From positions 139,930,355-139,994,354 of the forward strand of contig OZ018324.1 in NCBI GenBank assembly GCA_963969495.1: DNA of 64,000 nucleotides, written 5' to 3'. The notes below the pieces were generated by a model. It made no database searches. It was given only the letters and a program-made list of their open reading frames with translations, and was not told where the DNA came from. A program made the translations under genes and the position numbers. The DNA comes from Ceratothoa steindachneri (lineage: Eukaryota; Arthropoda; Malacostraca; Isopoda; Cymothoidae). Within the stretch, counting starts at the first letter, position 1. Every line of letters starts with the position of its first letter. This document shows positions 1-12,489 of this stretch, one piece after another.

Positions 1-1625
1 AACCAAGGGTTTGGTCCGGGATTCCCAAGAGGTAGCGGTGAAGGCGTATAGCGGCCCGCCTAGTGGTACCGGCCGGGGCCATGTAAAAGACGCCCAGTAG
101 TGCCGGTACCTTGTTGGGGTGTTGAACTTTCCCTTTTGGCGATGGATATTATTTTTAAATCACCAACTCTACAAAATCAACAAACAAATACCCAACAAAA
201 AAACAACAGCAAAACGCAAAAAATAAACGACCACAGAATAATATTCGGACCCGCTTTCTCGTCCAGACTTTTAACGCTAAAAAACACAAAAAATGAACCA
301 TTCCCTGCTCTCGAACTGCGAAAACAATTAAAACTCGTTACAAAAGAGCTACAACCTGAATTCTCAATTAATCCTGACCGAACAGGGGCTACATACAGTT
401 AAAGCTAAGTCTGAAAAATATAAAAAAAAACTATTGGCCCTCACCGCCTTAGGAGATAATGAAAGAAAACCGATGGACAAAAAATAATCGCAACCTGAGA
501 GTAGGTGCGGTTCTACTCAAAATATTTATGCCTGGACCCAAAAGTACGGAGGCCTTCATATGCAACGGGATACCAAGGCTGTTTGAAGATGACAGCCATC
601 AAATAGTCTCTGTGTCCATCTTCTAGAGAAAATCGCCCACAGGCTCAACTACGCTGAAAATCGCTAAAATAACATTCAACCATGAAACCATCCCAGAAAC
701 AATTAGATTCGCAGGAACGACAATCCGAATACAGGAACAACTTCCCACTCCACTCCAATTCAATGTCGATCGTGCCTGATGTTTGGTCACCCGGCCAAAT
801 ATTGTAAAACTGATCCACAATTATGCTTCAAATGCAGCGAAAAAGAACACGAGAGCGAACAGAGCAAAAGAAAAGAAAAATGCATTAACTTATAGAAATA
901 ATCACCACGCATTCAAGAAAACATGTCCACACTTCAACATCCATCAGAAGGTATGGATTAGAACTGTCCGTTTTAGCATCCGAAGACACCAAGCCTTAAA
1001 AGATATGGCCGAGGAAGGAAGAACTTTAAGTACTCGAAGTTATGCTACCGTTGCTTCCACTACCAAAGCTCCAACCACCCAATTAGCTTCCAAACCAACA
1101 TCAGACTCACACTGCCTGGCATCTCAAGCCGAGAAAACAGTACCGTCTTGCTCATGCACACCAACACAAAATAGACGTACAAAGCTCACAAAAGATGCTC
1201 TCCTTCCCTAAATATCACCACATAGATTCCCAACCTTTCCACCAAGGTCCACATATTCAAATAAGGAAGAATTGGCAATAAACAAGGAACTCTATACCAA
1301 TAAAAATACCTCTAGACATACATCCCCACTATCAATACAGTATTCACAAGGAACACTCTCGCCCACTAGCCATAAAGAAATGCCTCTATTAAGCATCCAG
1401 CGCAACACAAAACCAAAGCTTCAGCACCCTCAAGTAAAATATAAGGAAGCTCTCAATAAGAGAACTAACAATACAGGCAAAAATATCCAGAAATCCATAA
1501 AACCAAGCACGCTAAAACAAACTTCACACAAACTTTATACAAAGTCCAGTAGCTCCACCCTATACAGAGCCTCCAAGCCTCCTAAATAGATCTACAGACC
1601 GAATAATATGAAAAACAAACTCAAA
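1..1625 (+). pseudogene. LINE A1: 5' UTR and broken ORF1 with zinc knuckles
   Basis: This is the 5' part of a non-LTR retrotransposon of the I/Jockey/R1 type. ORF1 probably starts at the ATG at 142 after a GC-rich leader. A CCHC knuckle (C-x2-C-x4-H-x4-C, with FGH inside) begins at 764. A second knuckle follows (CFKC...H), but its last Cys codon has become Ser. After a frameshift near 880-900 the typical end of the third knuckle (AFKKTCP) and the conserved SYATV stretch appear before about 1060. ORF1 normally gives an RNA-binding nucleocapsid-like protein. The frame is broken in at least three places, so no product is expected. The remaining C-terminal part (1272-1589) is Lys/Ser/Thr-rich and otherwise unrecognised. 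Confidence 0.75.
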
Positions 1626-1627
1626 TC

Positions 1628-4080
1628 ATGCAATGGAATATTCGTGGCCTCCGGGACAACTTTGAATCTTTACAAAAAATAATCACAGAAAAAGACCCGG
1701 TGTGCCTTTGTCTCAACGAGACTATGCACCCAAACCCGCAGCAGCATCTGAGTAACAAATATGACTGTCATTTCATTCCACCTAAGAGTTCGATACAGCT
1801 CTTGCATCATGTAGATACACGGCTCCAGTCCCAGACAATATATTTTATGCAATGCTACGCCACCTAGGGAAAGGGGATAAACGCTTCCTCTTAGATATAT
1901 TCAATAAAATATGGATGGAAAATGCCTTCCCAGACACCTGGAGAAGGGCTACAGTTCTAGCTTTCCGGAAACCAGGAAAAGACCCAATTAGTCCCCAAAA
2001 CTACCGCCCAATCGCCCTAACCTTCTTTATATGTAAGCTTATGGAAAAAATGGTGAATGTACGCTTAACATGGTTCCTTGAAACGAAATCTAGCATATCC
2101 CCATGGTAGTGAGGATTCCAAAAATTACACTCGACCACGGATGCCCTTATCCGTCTGGGATCGGCGATATTTAGCGCATTCACCATGAAATAGCACTAAG
2201 TAGCTGTTTTCTTCGACCTCTAAAAGGCATATGATACGTCATGGTGTTATGCAATCTTAAAAGCCCTCCATAACCTCGGATTACGCGGACAAATACTAAC
2301 CTTTATTTAAAATTTCCTAACCAACCGCACTTTCTCTGTAAGATTAGGTAGCGCGAAATCCAAATCATTCATACAAGAAAAAGGCGTTCCACAAGGCAGC
2401 GTCTTAAGCGTACCCCTGTTTGCTATAGGAATCAATGTTATCTCACAAAACCTCCATCAAGACATTAAAGCCAACCTTTATGTAGATGACTTCTCTATCT
2501 CCGTAACAGTTCACAAATGGAAACAATATAACGTCGCCTTCAGATCGCCATCAACTACATCACTAGATAGTCTACTACCCAGGGATACCAATTCTTAGCC
2601 GAGAAGACCAAAGTCCTCCACTTCTGCCGTCGTAGAAGGTGTATTAGGAAACCTGACCTATACCTATAGCAAAAGAGGATTGCAGTCGTTGAGTGCTATA
2701 ATTTCCTAGGACTAACATTGATAGAAGGTTGACATGGGAACCCCATATAAGAAACATTAAAAACTCTTGCAAGAAAGAAATGAACGACCTACGTACAGTG
2801 TCACGCCATGACTGGAGAGCTGATCGCAAAACAATTCTCACTCTCTACCGCTCCTTAGTGCGACCCAAACTGGACTAAGGATGCGAGATTTACTCCTCTA
2901 CTTCCAAGAAATGCCTTGTACTCATCAACACAGTGGATAATGAATGTTTCCGCATGACTACCGGAGCCTTCCGATCATCACTCATACCGAGCATATACTG
3001 CGATACTAGGGAGACACTACTAGACCTCCGTAGGATGGAACTCTCTCTAAGCCTCTTTACCTGCATCCAGCGACTCCTAACATCGCCAACCTCGACCGTC
3101 GTCATGAATGACCAAATGGATAATATTTTACAACACGCTTAACTCTCCCACGACCATTTGTAAGTAGAGTGCGACTATAGACGGAGGAAATTGGGATAAC
3201 GATGAACCCCATCTATCCACTTGCTTTCCCAGATATTTCATTTTGGTAATCACCTTTAAAGATTTGCCATGGCAACATAATAAAACAATCAACAACTACT
3301 TCCCTGGGAGAGTAAATTCAATTCCTTACCCACGCAGCAACAAATATGAGTATACATATATACACCGTTGGATAAAAATTCATAGAAGGAACGGGATTCT
3401 CGGTGATATCAAATAACTACACGTTCTCTGAAAAACTATCCCAAACATTATCAATCTTCACTGCCGATTGCTATGCCTTAAAACATGCAGTACATTGGGC
3501 ATACAATAACCCAAAATCAGATGAATTCACAATCTTTACTGACTCCTTCAGCAGCCTACAAACATTTGAACGAATGACAGACTCCATGCAATTATGTTAG
3601 AAATAAGAAACTACTTATATAGAGCAGCATGCGAAAGAAAGAAAATTTCCTTTTGTTGGGTCCCAGCACACATAGGGGTAGCTGAAAATGAGCAAGCTGA
3701 TAGAGCTGCAAAAAATACCGCCCTTCGTCCAATCAGGCCCAATGATATCTTAATACCATATGAGGACTACATCTTTGCAATAAAGGCCGCCATTCGGGAA
3801 AACTGAATGGCCAGATGGGCAGATTTAGACGAACAAAATAAGATGCGACACATTTTCCGAAAGTTATCGCTATGGAAACACGATCTAAATTTTAAAGAAT
3901 TTTAATTATTTTAACACATTATCATACCATTTATCCATCTAGTACTTAAATCATCACTGCATAATAACCACCTCATGATATCAGATACAGCTTTAATAGC
4001 TCATCTTTAAAACTTCTTAATACAAAACAAATTACGGTGTAATCACCTCGCAGTGAGCACCAAGGGACTCGTAAATAATC
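1628..4080 (+). pseudogene. LINE A1: internally deleted ORF2 (EN stub, RT, RNase H)
   Basis: The frame opens with the start of an apurinic-type endonuclease (MQWNIRGLRDNFESL, then LCLNET), about 55 residues long. Near 1795 it jumps straight to the reverse-transcriptase fingers (DNIFYAMLRHLG, then PGKDP...NYRPIAL). The palm follows: FFDL-stop-KAYD at about 2208-2237, GVPQGSVLS from 2383 and YVDD at 2479-2490. The thumb-like RMTTGAF motif is at about 2950. RNase H lies at 3360-3810: the first motif is ruined (YTDGSK has become TVG-stop-K), but TDSFSSLQT and PAHIGVAENEQADRAAK remain. Several in-frame stops and shifts make it a pseudogene. The endonuclease-to-RT jump removes most of the EN domain and linker. 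The YVDD catalytic pair itself is intact. Confidence 0.85.
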
Positions 4081-4089
4081 CATCCATCT

Positions 4090-7000
4090 AATCTTTACAA
4101 CGGACTTGAACACAGGCAACGCGATCTACACGCGACGAAATATTCCACACATGCAATACCAGTTAAACACGCCCATAAATGCCATAGCCGTTCAGCTACA
4201 TTATCTAGAGCTCATCACAGTATGTTCTATATATTTGTCCGCTAACCTGCCCGTAAACCGCCAGGACCTCGAAGCCCTCTTCAACCAACTTCCAGAGCCA
4301 TTTCACATCTTTGGCAAATTCAACGCCAGAAGCCACTACTGGAACGACACGAAAAGAAATACTCGAGGAAGAATCATAACAGACCTAATAGAGCGCCAAT
4401 ACATCAACATCCTAAATACAAACCACCCAACATATTATCACCAACAAACCAACACACTGTCTAAGATAGACTTAAGCCTTATTTCCCTTAATTTCCCCAC
4501 CAGAGCTCTTTGGAGCTCTTACTCAGATCTATGTGGTAGCAATCACTACCCAATAGTTATTAAACTTCTGGCTCAAAGAGCCCCACTCTCCAGGAAACGA
4601 TGGAATTATTATAGAGTAAATTGGACCGCTTTCACATTGACGACAGCCAAACTCCAACCCAATCCAGAGGCTAATATGTGCAATTTCATGGCAGAACTAC
4701 AGAAAGCAGCTCGGAAACACATCCCAAAGACTAACTACAACAGCAGCAAGCGCATTCCTCCATGGTGGAACCAACAGAGCCAAGACGATAAAAAAATCGT
4801 GATAAAGCGCCCAAAATTTTCATAAGAACTAAAACGTTACAGAATTACATGGACTATAAAAAAGCATCTGCCATCGCCCGAGAACCTTCAAAGAAGCTAA
4901 ACAAGCTTCCTGGAAACAATACGTATCTAAAATTAACAAAGATACCCCTATCGAAAAAATTTGGAGACAAATAAAAATGATGTTAGAACAACGCAGCCCT
5001 ATTCATTTACCTATCCTTTGTATTAACGGAAATACCATCAGCAATCAAACCCAAGTTGCTAACATAATAGGGCATATCCTCAGTACCATATCCAAAAGAT
5101 CTCGAAATAAGACCTTTTTAACGCTGAAAACTCTAACAGAATCAACAAATTTAGACTTCTCAACCAATAGAATCCTCCCGTACAACAATCCTTTTTTTAT
5201 GAACAAATTAGAATCACTAGAAGAAAGCTCTAACACAGCCCTTGGAGATGAGGAAATCTCAAACTTTATCATAAGTAAAAACCCACCCAAACTCCTTAGA
5301 GCTACTGCTAGAGATTTATAACCGTATCTGGACTAATGGCTTCTTCCCGGATGAATGGCGTCAAGCGCTATTCCTCTCCATTTTAAAACCTGAAAAGTAT
5401 CAATCAAACCCAACAATTACAGACCGATTTCCTTGACAAAATGCCTATGCAAAATATTAGAAAGAATGGTCAATGCTTGCTTGAAATGGTATCTAAAAAC
5501 AAACAACCTTCTGTCCTCAAAGCATTATGGCTATAGAAAATACCGCTCAACACTAGATCTCCTAACTCTCCTTGACCACGACGTCTGCCGAGCTTTTAGC
5601 GGTCTTTTTTGACATTTCCAAGGCGTTTGATGTGGTTTGGCGACGTCATCTACTCAATAACATACACGACTTGGGAATCAGAGGACCACTCGCCCTTTTC
5701 ACCAAAACTTCCATAACAAGAGAAAATTCAAAACAGATCTACATGGAGCCCAGTCTATATTATTCAGCCAACACGAAGGAGTACCACAAGTAAGTGTGCT
5801 CAGCACAACCCTATTCATAATAGCAATCAAAATTTGACTCTCCAAGTACCACCTACCATCAATTGCTCATTATATGTCGAAGAATTGGCAATTTGGCTCC
5901 CAGGCACCAGCGCAAAGGAAGTATCAAATCGCCTACAAGAAGCAATAGAAAAAATAGAGAACTGCTCAATACAACACGGCTTCACAATTTCCAGTGAAAA
6001 AACAACCGACATAAACTTTACAAGAAAAAAACAAATTCCGCATATTCCATTGCTACTTGAACAAGGCCCAATCACCTTTCAAAATAACATAAACTTTCTA
6101 GCTTTCACATTGGATCAGAGGGTTACATGGAAAACCCACATCCTAAACCTTAAAAGACCTTGCTACAAAGCCACAAACATTCTGACAAAACTGTCGCATC
6201 ATCACTAGGGGCAGACAGAAGAAGTATGCTCTACCTTTACGAGTCTCTCATCTTGTCCAAAATAAACTACGGATGTAATCTGTATGGGGCAGCATCAAAA
6301 TCTGTAATCCAGAAATTAAATCCTGTACAAAACCAAGCCCTCCGTCTAGCCACCGGTGCCTTCAAATCAACCACAACATCCTCACTTCGCCTCGAGACGG
6401 GAATACTACCTCTGCGTCACCAGTGACAAGTTGCAAAACTCAAATACCTTGCACGTATTTACACACAACACAACAAACTAAAATGAATACTAAAAAATAC
6501 GCTACCAGCAGACAACCCAAGGACGAGCAGCTACATCACCTACACGGCAAGGGTTAAGAAACTCTTACAAAGTTCAAACTTGCCAGAGCCAAACATCCTT
6601 ATTGACAACTACTATACTATTCAACCATGGACTATTCAACCTTCTTAACTATGTCAAATAACTCTCCCCTCTTCGAAATCGACAATGACACCCGTAGTGC
6701 TATCCAAAATTTTTAACCACCAAAGGTCTCATCAACCATGTCAGTCCATTTTCACAGATGGATCTAAGTCGGCAGATGGTGTGGCATGTGCAGCAATTCT
6801 CCCGCACCACATACGAGCAGCCCGACTTTCGGATTGCGCCATCTACATAGCTCTCAAGTCAGCCAAAACAGGTACCAACAAAACTACAATATTTTAGACT
6901 CAAACAGTGTGCTGACAATGGTAAAATAACGCAACTAAACCTATTGAATTTCAAAGATAAATAAAGTAGCTTTTAGGTAACGTAACTCTATGCTGGTGTC

Positions 7001-7730
7001 CCTCCCATGTAGGGAGAAAAGGCAACGAAGACGCTGACAGAGCTGCAAAATCAGCAGTCGGAAATAACTCATTGCCCACTGAACCAACATACCACAAAGA
7101 TTATTACAACCTCTTTGTCGAGGCAGTTAAAAACCAGTGGAAGTCGAAATAGTATGCACACGGCCATCAACATCTACGACAAATAAAAGATGACGTCAAC
7201 AAATGAAAGAGTTCTCCCAGAAATTCTCGAAGAGATAAGGTCGTCTTAGGATGCTTACGCCTAGGACACACAAAGCTTACACACAGCTATGGCTTCGCAA
7301 ATTCTCCCGCACCACAATACACTACATGCAACGCTTAGCTAACTATCCCGCATATACTACTAACCTGCGCTAGATTCCCTCGACACCGGAAAAATGATTT
7401 GGGTACTAGCCCAAACATAAAGAAAGTCCTCGGCGACGAACCCCCAAAAGTACGGCACTGATTGCATACCTTAAAGAAAGTAAATTATATGGTAAAATCT
7501 AGAAAAAGAAAATAAGCCAAATCCGATAAATTATGAAAAATTCGTCTCTGGGAATTTTACAAACCTTTTAATTCATTTACAATTTAATTATCACCACTCA
7601 TTCATTTTAATTCACTTCATCCATCAGATTACCATTCACAACTCTTGACTATTATTCACGCTTTTAAATTTTAATCACTATAAAATACATGGGTGAAAGA
7701 GGGCATAAAATGCTTAATAATAAAAAAATA
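4090..7730 (+). pseudogene. LINE A2: 5'-truncated EN-RT-RNase H element
   Basis: This is a second element of the same clade but a different family, lying head-to-tail after LINE A1. It begins inside the endonuclease (4092-4560: SIYLSANLP, GKFNARS, LSKIDLSL, SNHYPI). Next come the WW linker (IPPWWN, about 4756), RT fingers (NYRPISLTKCLCKILERMVN, about 5419), AVFFDISKAFDVVW at 5599-5640, the GVPQVS motif near 5782 and YVEE at about 5874. RNase H spans 6740-7070 (FTDGSKSADG, DSNSVLT, CPSHVGRKGNEDADRAAK). The C-terminal RLGHTKLTHS and HILLTC motifs are at about 7255-7375. Key residues are damaged: GDFNAHH reads GKFNARS, SDH reads SNH, GVPQGS reads GVPQVS and YVDD reads YVEE. A 3' UTR with a short A-rich tail ends near 7730. 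Confidence 0.85.
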
Positions 7731-7761
7731 GTTCCGTGTGAACCTCACCGTGCACTTCCCC

Positions 7762-8090
7762 CTATTTCACCCATTTAGCAGGAGTTATCGATACAATTGC
7801 TCCTGTGTCCATCAAGAAATCATATTTTTTAGTACACACTTTAGCGGCAACGGTAAAAATAGACGGCATACCAGTGGCGGTGGTGGCGGTGGTAGTGGCA
7901 ATGGCATGCTCACCTAGTTTTCATCCGGGGTTGGCGAGGATGGCCTCGAGGAAGGTTGTATCTGGACCTTCTCTTTTCTCTTGGGTCACTTGCACTAGGG
8001 TTAGCAGACTTTTGCGTTTTCTCAAGAGAATACATGTGAGCGAAAAACTACAGGTCTGTGTTTTGTTTGGAATGGTCACATTCCTCTTGG
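7762..8090 (-). pseudogene. Gypsy-type Gag end and aspartic protease fragment
   Basis: Read on the minus strand, the frame ends with FLMDTGAIVSITPAKW. DTGA at 7798-7809 is the catalytic triad of a retropepsin, and the following VSI-P is typical of Ty3/Gypsy proteases. Upstream in the same frame (through one TGA at 7921-7923) lie a Cys/Ser-rich TCSFSLTC and a GPDTTFLEAILANPG segment, which may be the end of Gag. The frame stops at a TAG at 7762-7764, about 30 bases from the 3' end of LINE A2. Only this short piece of the LTR element survives. The Ala/Thr repeat between the two parts looks like local triplet slippage. Confidence 0.6.
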
Positions 8091-8429
8091 TATAATATCC
8101 GCTATGGATGTCGAATTAGTTATATATCGTAAATTTTATAAATATAACAGGATATGCTTGTCGCAGCTTTGATATACAATTTCTTTTAGTGAACGGGAGT
8201 ATTAAAACAAGGTATTCGCAGACTCTGGTCTTTTAATAAATTTATTTTGTGACGCGAATTGCTTGTTTATGAGTTATATTATTGATACAAGTGTATCTGA
8301 CCTTTAGCGCCTTCGTACATTCGTGTGTCCCGCTTGCACTTCCAACGGTCACACATATATATATTAACAAATATATTTACATTCCTTATTTTTTTATTCA
8401 AATTCATAGATGCAATTTAATCTATACTA

Positions 8430-9010
8430 CGAAGGACGGCTTCTCAAATCCTTGATCCGCAGGCGGTTGAGAAATGTTACGTTGCCTCAAGAGACTCTTC
8501 TCCGTGACCCGAAGATACGAGTGTGATGTTCAGCTCTTCCGTGGCTTGCGACCATCTCTAAACATTTCTATGGAGAGAACGTCGTTGAATCCAACTCCTT
8601 TCGGGGAGTGTCGTTTAACCAAATCTGTCTGTAATCCTAGAGAGGGGGCATATATACTCGTAGTTCTCCAAAACAGGGAGACAGAGAGGCCTTCTTGAAC
8701 CCTTCTTTTTGGCCGTGACAAAAGGAGCGTCTCCTTGCTGGGAAGTGTCAGAGGCAGGGATAAGTGGCCAGACAGACGAGTCATAAAAGCTGTTCGCGGT
8801 AAACCTACAAAATAGATGAGTAATCTCATGACCTGTGGTGTGGGGGGGGGGGGTAGAGATTAAGACGGCAGGGAGGTGGCCTTCAATTTCACCTTCATGC
8901 CTCGTTGTGAATTTTTGCGGTTACCTGCGGCAAGTCCAAAAAGGGTAAATTCGAATGGGGGCTGGGGGATGAGTAAAGGCTCGCTTTCTCTCCATAAGTA
9001 ATATCTTAGG
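8430..9010. other. GC-richer LTR-like block
   Basis: This segment is visibly GC-richer than its surroundings and has no supportable coding frame. It includes a TATATA stretch near 8650 and a run of 12 or so G at about 8842. It resembles the other GC-rich blocks in the window, one of which (37843-39153) is a demonstrable solo LTR. Calling it an LTR remnant is inference from composition and layout only. Confidence 0.25.
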
Positions 9011-9261
9011 AGGTGGAGAAATAAAATTATTCTCGATGATCCCTCTACATAGTCTCCTCTTTTAAGGAACTAGGAAAACTGTGGATGCATCGAACAAGAA
9101 TGGGCTTAAAAATTGGTTGTTACCGTTTAATCAAAAATAAAATTGTCCTAATATATTGGTGTTCAGATATTCTTGGTACGGCAGCTGCTATTAATTAAAT
9201 TTAGTGCTTTAAAATCAGGTGGAGAAGATTCTTTGGAAGACCTCAAAGCCTGATGCCAAAT

Positions 9262-9268
<7 letters not shown>

Positions 9269-9346
<78 letters not shown>
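9269..9346. repeat. (AT)n microsatellite abutting PLE1
   Basis: This is an essentially pure AT dinucleotide run of about 78 bases. It ends exactly where the left direct repeat of PLE1 begins. Confidence 0.95.
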
Positions 9347-9349
<3 letters not shown>

Positions 9350-9856
9350 CATTAACCGACAGGAAATTGAAAAGATGAATCCAAGCCCCTCCGAACTATA
9401 TTTGCTGTTCATTTTCAAAGAATAGCATGAAAATGGACAAGACAACCTCATATAGGGTACAAAGATACGAAGAGTATGCCCATCATATAGTACAAACCAA
9501 TGGAAAAACACAAAAACAAGACAGAAAAATACCAATAAAACGAACAATGGGCAACTAATAACAAACATATGCATCCCCAAAACGATATATACACAACAAC
9601 GCCGTGTATATGAATGGAAATGGTGAGGGAAAAATAAAAAAAAACATTTCCTAGGATTATTATTAGAACAAAAACATTCAAGGCTAAGAGTTAGTCCACG
9701 ATCATAGCAGAGACACGTGTGGATGGGGGCAATTCGAATGATATTACACTAATAAAAAATCATAACAGGCTCCATTATAATGTTATTCCATTTACTTCAA
9801 GTTTTTTTTAAAACAAGGTTGAGTTTGAATAATCAAGGGGAAATATTTATATTAGG

Positions 9857-12021
9857 TTAGATGCCAATTAATGAACAGTCAACAATATTTCTTTTTGTGA
9901 AATTAGCGGAATGATAAAGGAATTTTGCAGAGTTCCAGTCAATGTAGTTGTTATTTTCGGATAAATGTAAAAATAAAGCGCTCTTTATTTCACCTCTTCT
10001 CATATTAGACTTATGTTGGTAAATTCTAGTAGATAAAGATTTACCAGTTTGCCCGAAGTAAGGTAAATTGCAAATAGAACATTTCATAGAATATACTCCA
10101 GCTTTTTTTCTTTGATTATTGTGGACTAACATTTTATATGAAGTAAATTCATATCTAAAATTTTCAAAGTATGGCAAGATAAGAGAATTTTAGTAATTGA
10201 AAACCGGTTTCTTATCAGTTCTATAAAGTTATCTTAGAAAAATTTAATGAAGTATGCAAAAATTGGCGAGGGTAACAAAGTTTTTGACCTATTTCAAAGA
10301 TATTGGACAATTCCTTATCTAAAAATTCCGGACTAGCAAGGCGTATTGCCCGCAGAAACATAGAAGTAAATACAGACCGTTTAATATTAACACTGTGATA
10401 AGAATAAAAGGGAATATATGAACTAGAGTTGGACGGTTTGCGATAAACAACTATTTAAAACCTGATGGCGTCCTATGTTTTAAGAGGTCAAGAAAAGGAA
10501 GAGTCCCATTTTCCTCAATTTCAAGGGTAAATTTAGTAGAAAGGACTAGAGAATTAAGATTACATAGAAAATTGTGAATATCTTTTGAGGATGGCCAAAG
10601 GCATATAATATCATCAATGTAACGGTACCATAAGCTAGGAAAATCGAGGATTTGGGGCAAGAATAATATCTCAAAGAATTTCATATATAAATTAGAGAGG
10701 CTGGGAGATCGACAACCCCCTATCCTAGGATTAAACTTTTGACGGTATAATTTATCATTGAATGAAAATTTACCATTTTTTAGCACAGAGTAATAAGCCT
10801 TAGGAAAGTATTGACCGGTACAGGGAGATTTAAAATATAATTTATCACAGAGGAGAGGAAGAAGATGGTCTAAAGGAACTTCAGTAAAAAAAGAACAAAC
10901 ATCAAAGCTGACAAGAATGAAGTTGTTGGAGTAAGGTATTGTATTAAGCTTCTCTATAAGTTCACAACTATTCTTAATATGTGATTGGCAGATGGACCCC
11001 ACAAGTGGGGATAAGTGATTCACAAGCCATTTTGTTAAGGAATATGAGACAAAGCCTAACGAACTTATAATGGGGCGGATAGAATTATTAGGTTTATGAG
11101 TTTTTATCAAACCGTACATACGAGTATATGGAAGAGAAGCGTTGCTAGATATAAATTTCTTAATTAAATCAGGAATTTTTTTTAAAAGGGATCGAATTTT
11201 TTTATGAAATTCACTGTTAGTAGTTAATGTAGGGTATTTTGTAGGAAATCATAAGTAGATTCTTCTTCTAATAATATGTTCATTTTTACAATATACTTCA
11301 CTTTGTCCATAATAACAACGTCCCCAGATTTGTCTGCTTTCGTAATATGTATAGAAGGATTTTTTCGAAGATTAGATATAGCACCGTGAAAACACAGAGG
11401 ATAATTTAAGTGGGTAGGCCTAGATAAGCATTGATAAACACAACCCTTTGCGGTCGAAATTAAATCAGTAGGGGCATCACAATATTTTTCAAAATGAGCA
11501 AAGCTATGAGCAATAGACACAACAGATGGTTTAGAAGGAATGGAAAATTTCAACCTAAATCCAAGGTCAGCAGTCGTGATTTCGTCGAGATCTTGATTTA
11601 GGAGGTTGGCGACTCTTTCTGGTCAACTATTCTTGGTCTAACTGCTATTCCTTATGAAACATTGTAGTTTGCGATCCAATTTATCCTCTAAATTCGAACA
11701 GCTTCTTCGAAGGGTACCAAAGATGGAATGTTGGATCACTCCAGATCAAAGACAAAGAATATTAGAAGTAAAAATATGACGTCGTGAATTGACGTTCTTG
11801 AACGCAATCGAAGTTTCATATTTTAAGAGTGAAATGCGTTTAGAGAGAAGAGTGCGCTCAATTTCTCTAACGAGAAAGCCACCAATCTCCAAGTATATGA
11901 TACCAATGAAAGAAGTTGGTATGATTTGTTCACTTAGACACTTCTTGAGGAAAATAAGTTTGATTTTCATGTGATGGGCTCGAAGCAAACTTGCACAATA
12001 CCCTTTAACAATAGGTTTCAA
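9857..12021 (-). pseudogene. PLE1 RT plus GIY-YIG endonuclease
   Basis: The protein is read from right to left. The N-terminal part is at 12021-11746. Next comes ITKADKSGDVVIMDK at about 11330. The RT core (11119-10451) has YGLIKTHKP, RPIISS, LVSFDVCSFFTEVPLD, SLSNLYMKFFE, WYRYIDD (YIDD at 10610-10621) and LPFLDLL. After a gap the GIY-YIG domain is at 10177-9857 (GVYSMKCSICNLPYFGQTGK, then RIYQH). In PLEs the RT copies the RNA and the GIY-YIG domain nicks the target. The motif order is complete, but three or more frame breaks separate the blocks. The usual MGSP motif reads GGCRSP. It is a relatively complete but inactive copy. Confidence 0.88.
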
Positions 12022-12133
12022 TGCAGGGAATAGTTGTTAGAAACGACGGAAGACAAAAGCATAGTTGAAAAGACGCGTGGGATCTATAGTAATAATGAAA
12101 AAACTCACAAAGTGGCACGTGAGGAAAACAATA

Positions 12134-12345
12134 ATATTAAAATTAACCCACAGGAAAATGAAAAGATGAATCCCAGCACTTTCGAACCATATTTTTTAAG
12201 TTCATCTTCAAGGAATAGCAGGAAAATAGAGAAGACAACCATATATAGGGTAAAAAGATACGAAAGGAACGCCCATCACTTTGTACAAACCAATGAAAAA
12301 ACAAAAAAACAAGCCAGAAAAATACTGAATGAATAGCAAAAAGAA
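12134..12345. repeat. Right direct repeat (pseudo-LTR) of PLE1
   Basis: It matches 9347-9560 in the same orientation with many substitutions and small indels. The pair brackets the PLE1 coding region, as PLE pseudo-LTRs do. Confidence 0.7.
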
Positions 12346-12489
12346 AGGAAACACTACCTACGCTGGGAAAACAGCAGGATGACCAACGATGGCGCATGTG
12401 CCACATACTACGACGATAAACATTGAAGGCAGTGTAGGCATCATACGATATAAAGATATACGTTCCTTACGTATTCCCCCTCCCTAAAT

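Larger units (their letters stand above)
9347..12345 (-). mobile_element. PLE1: Penelope-like element with flanking direct repeats
   Basis: This minus-strand PLE unit has coding sequence at 9857-12021. Diverged direct repeats flank it at 9347-9560 and 12134-12345; they share phrases such as GAAAAGATGAATCC and GTACAAACCAATG. Such direct repeats are the pseudo-LTRs known for PLEs. The left repeat touches an (AT)n tract. The stretch 9560-9850 between repeat and coding region has no other recognisable feature. The right repeat extends leftwards to about 12097 with a phrase (CTCACAAAGTGGCACG) that reappears at the left end of PLE2. Confidence 0.75.

Noticed and set aside
9215..9580. Open frame with a long IYIYIY stretch on both strands
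   Set aside because: It is a translation of the (AT)n tract. Flanking residues belong to PLE1 terminal repeat sequence, not a protein.
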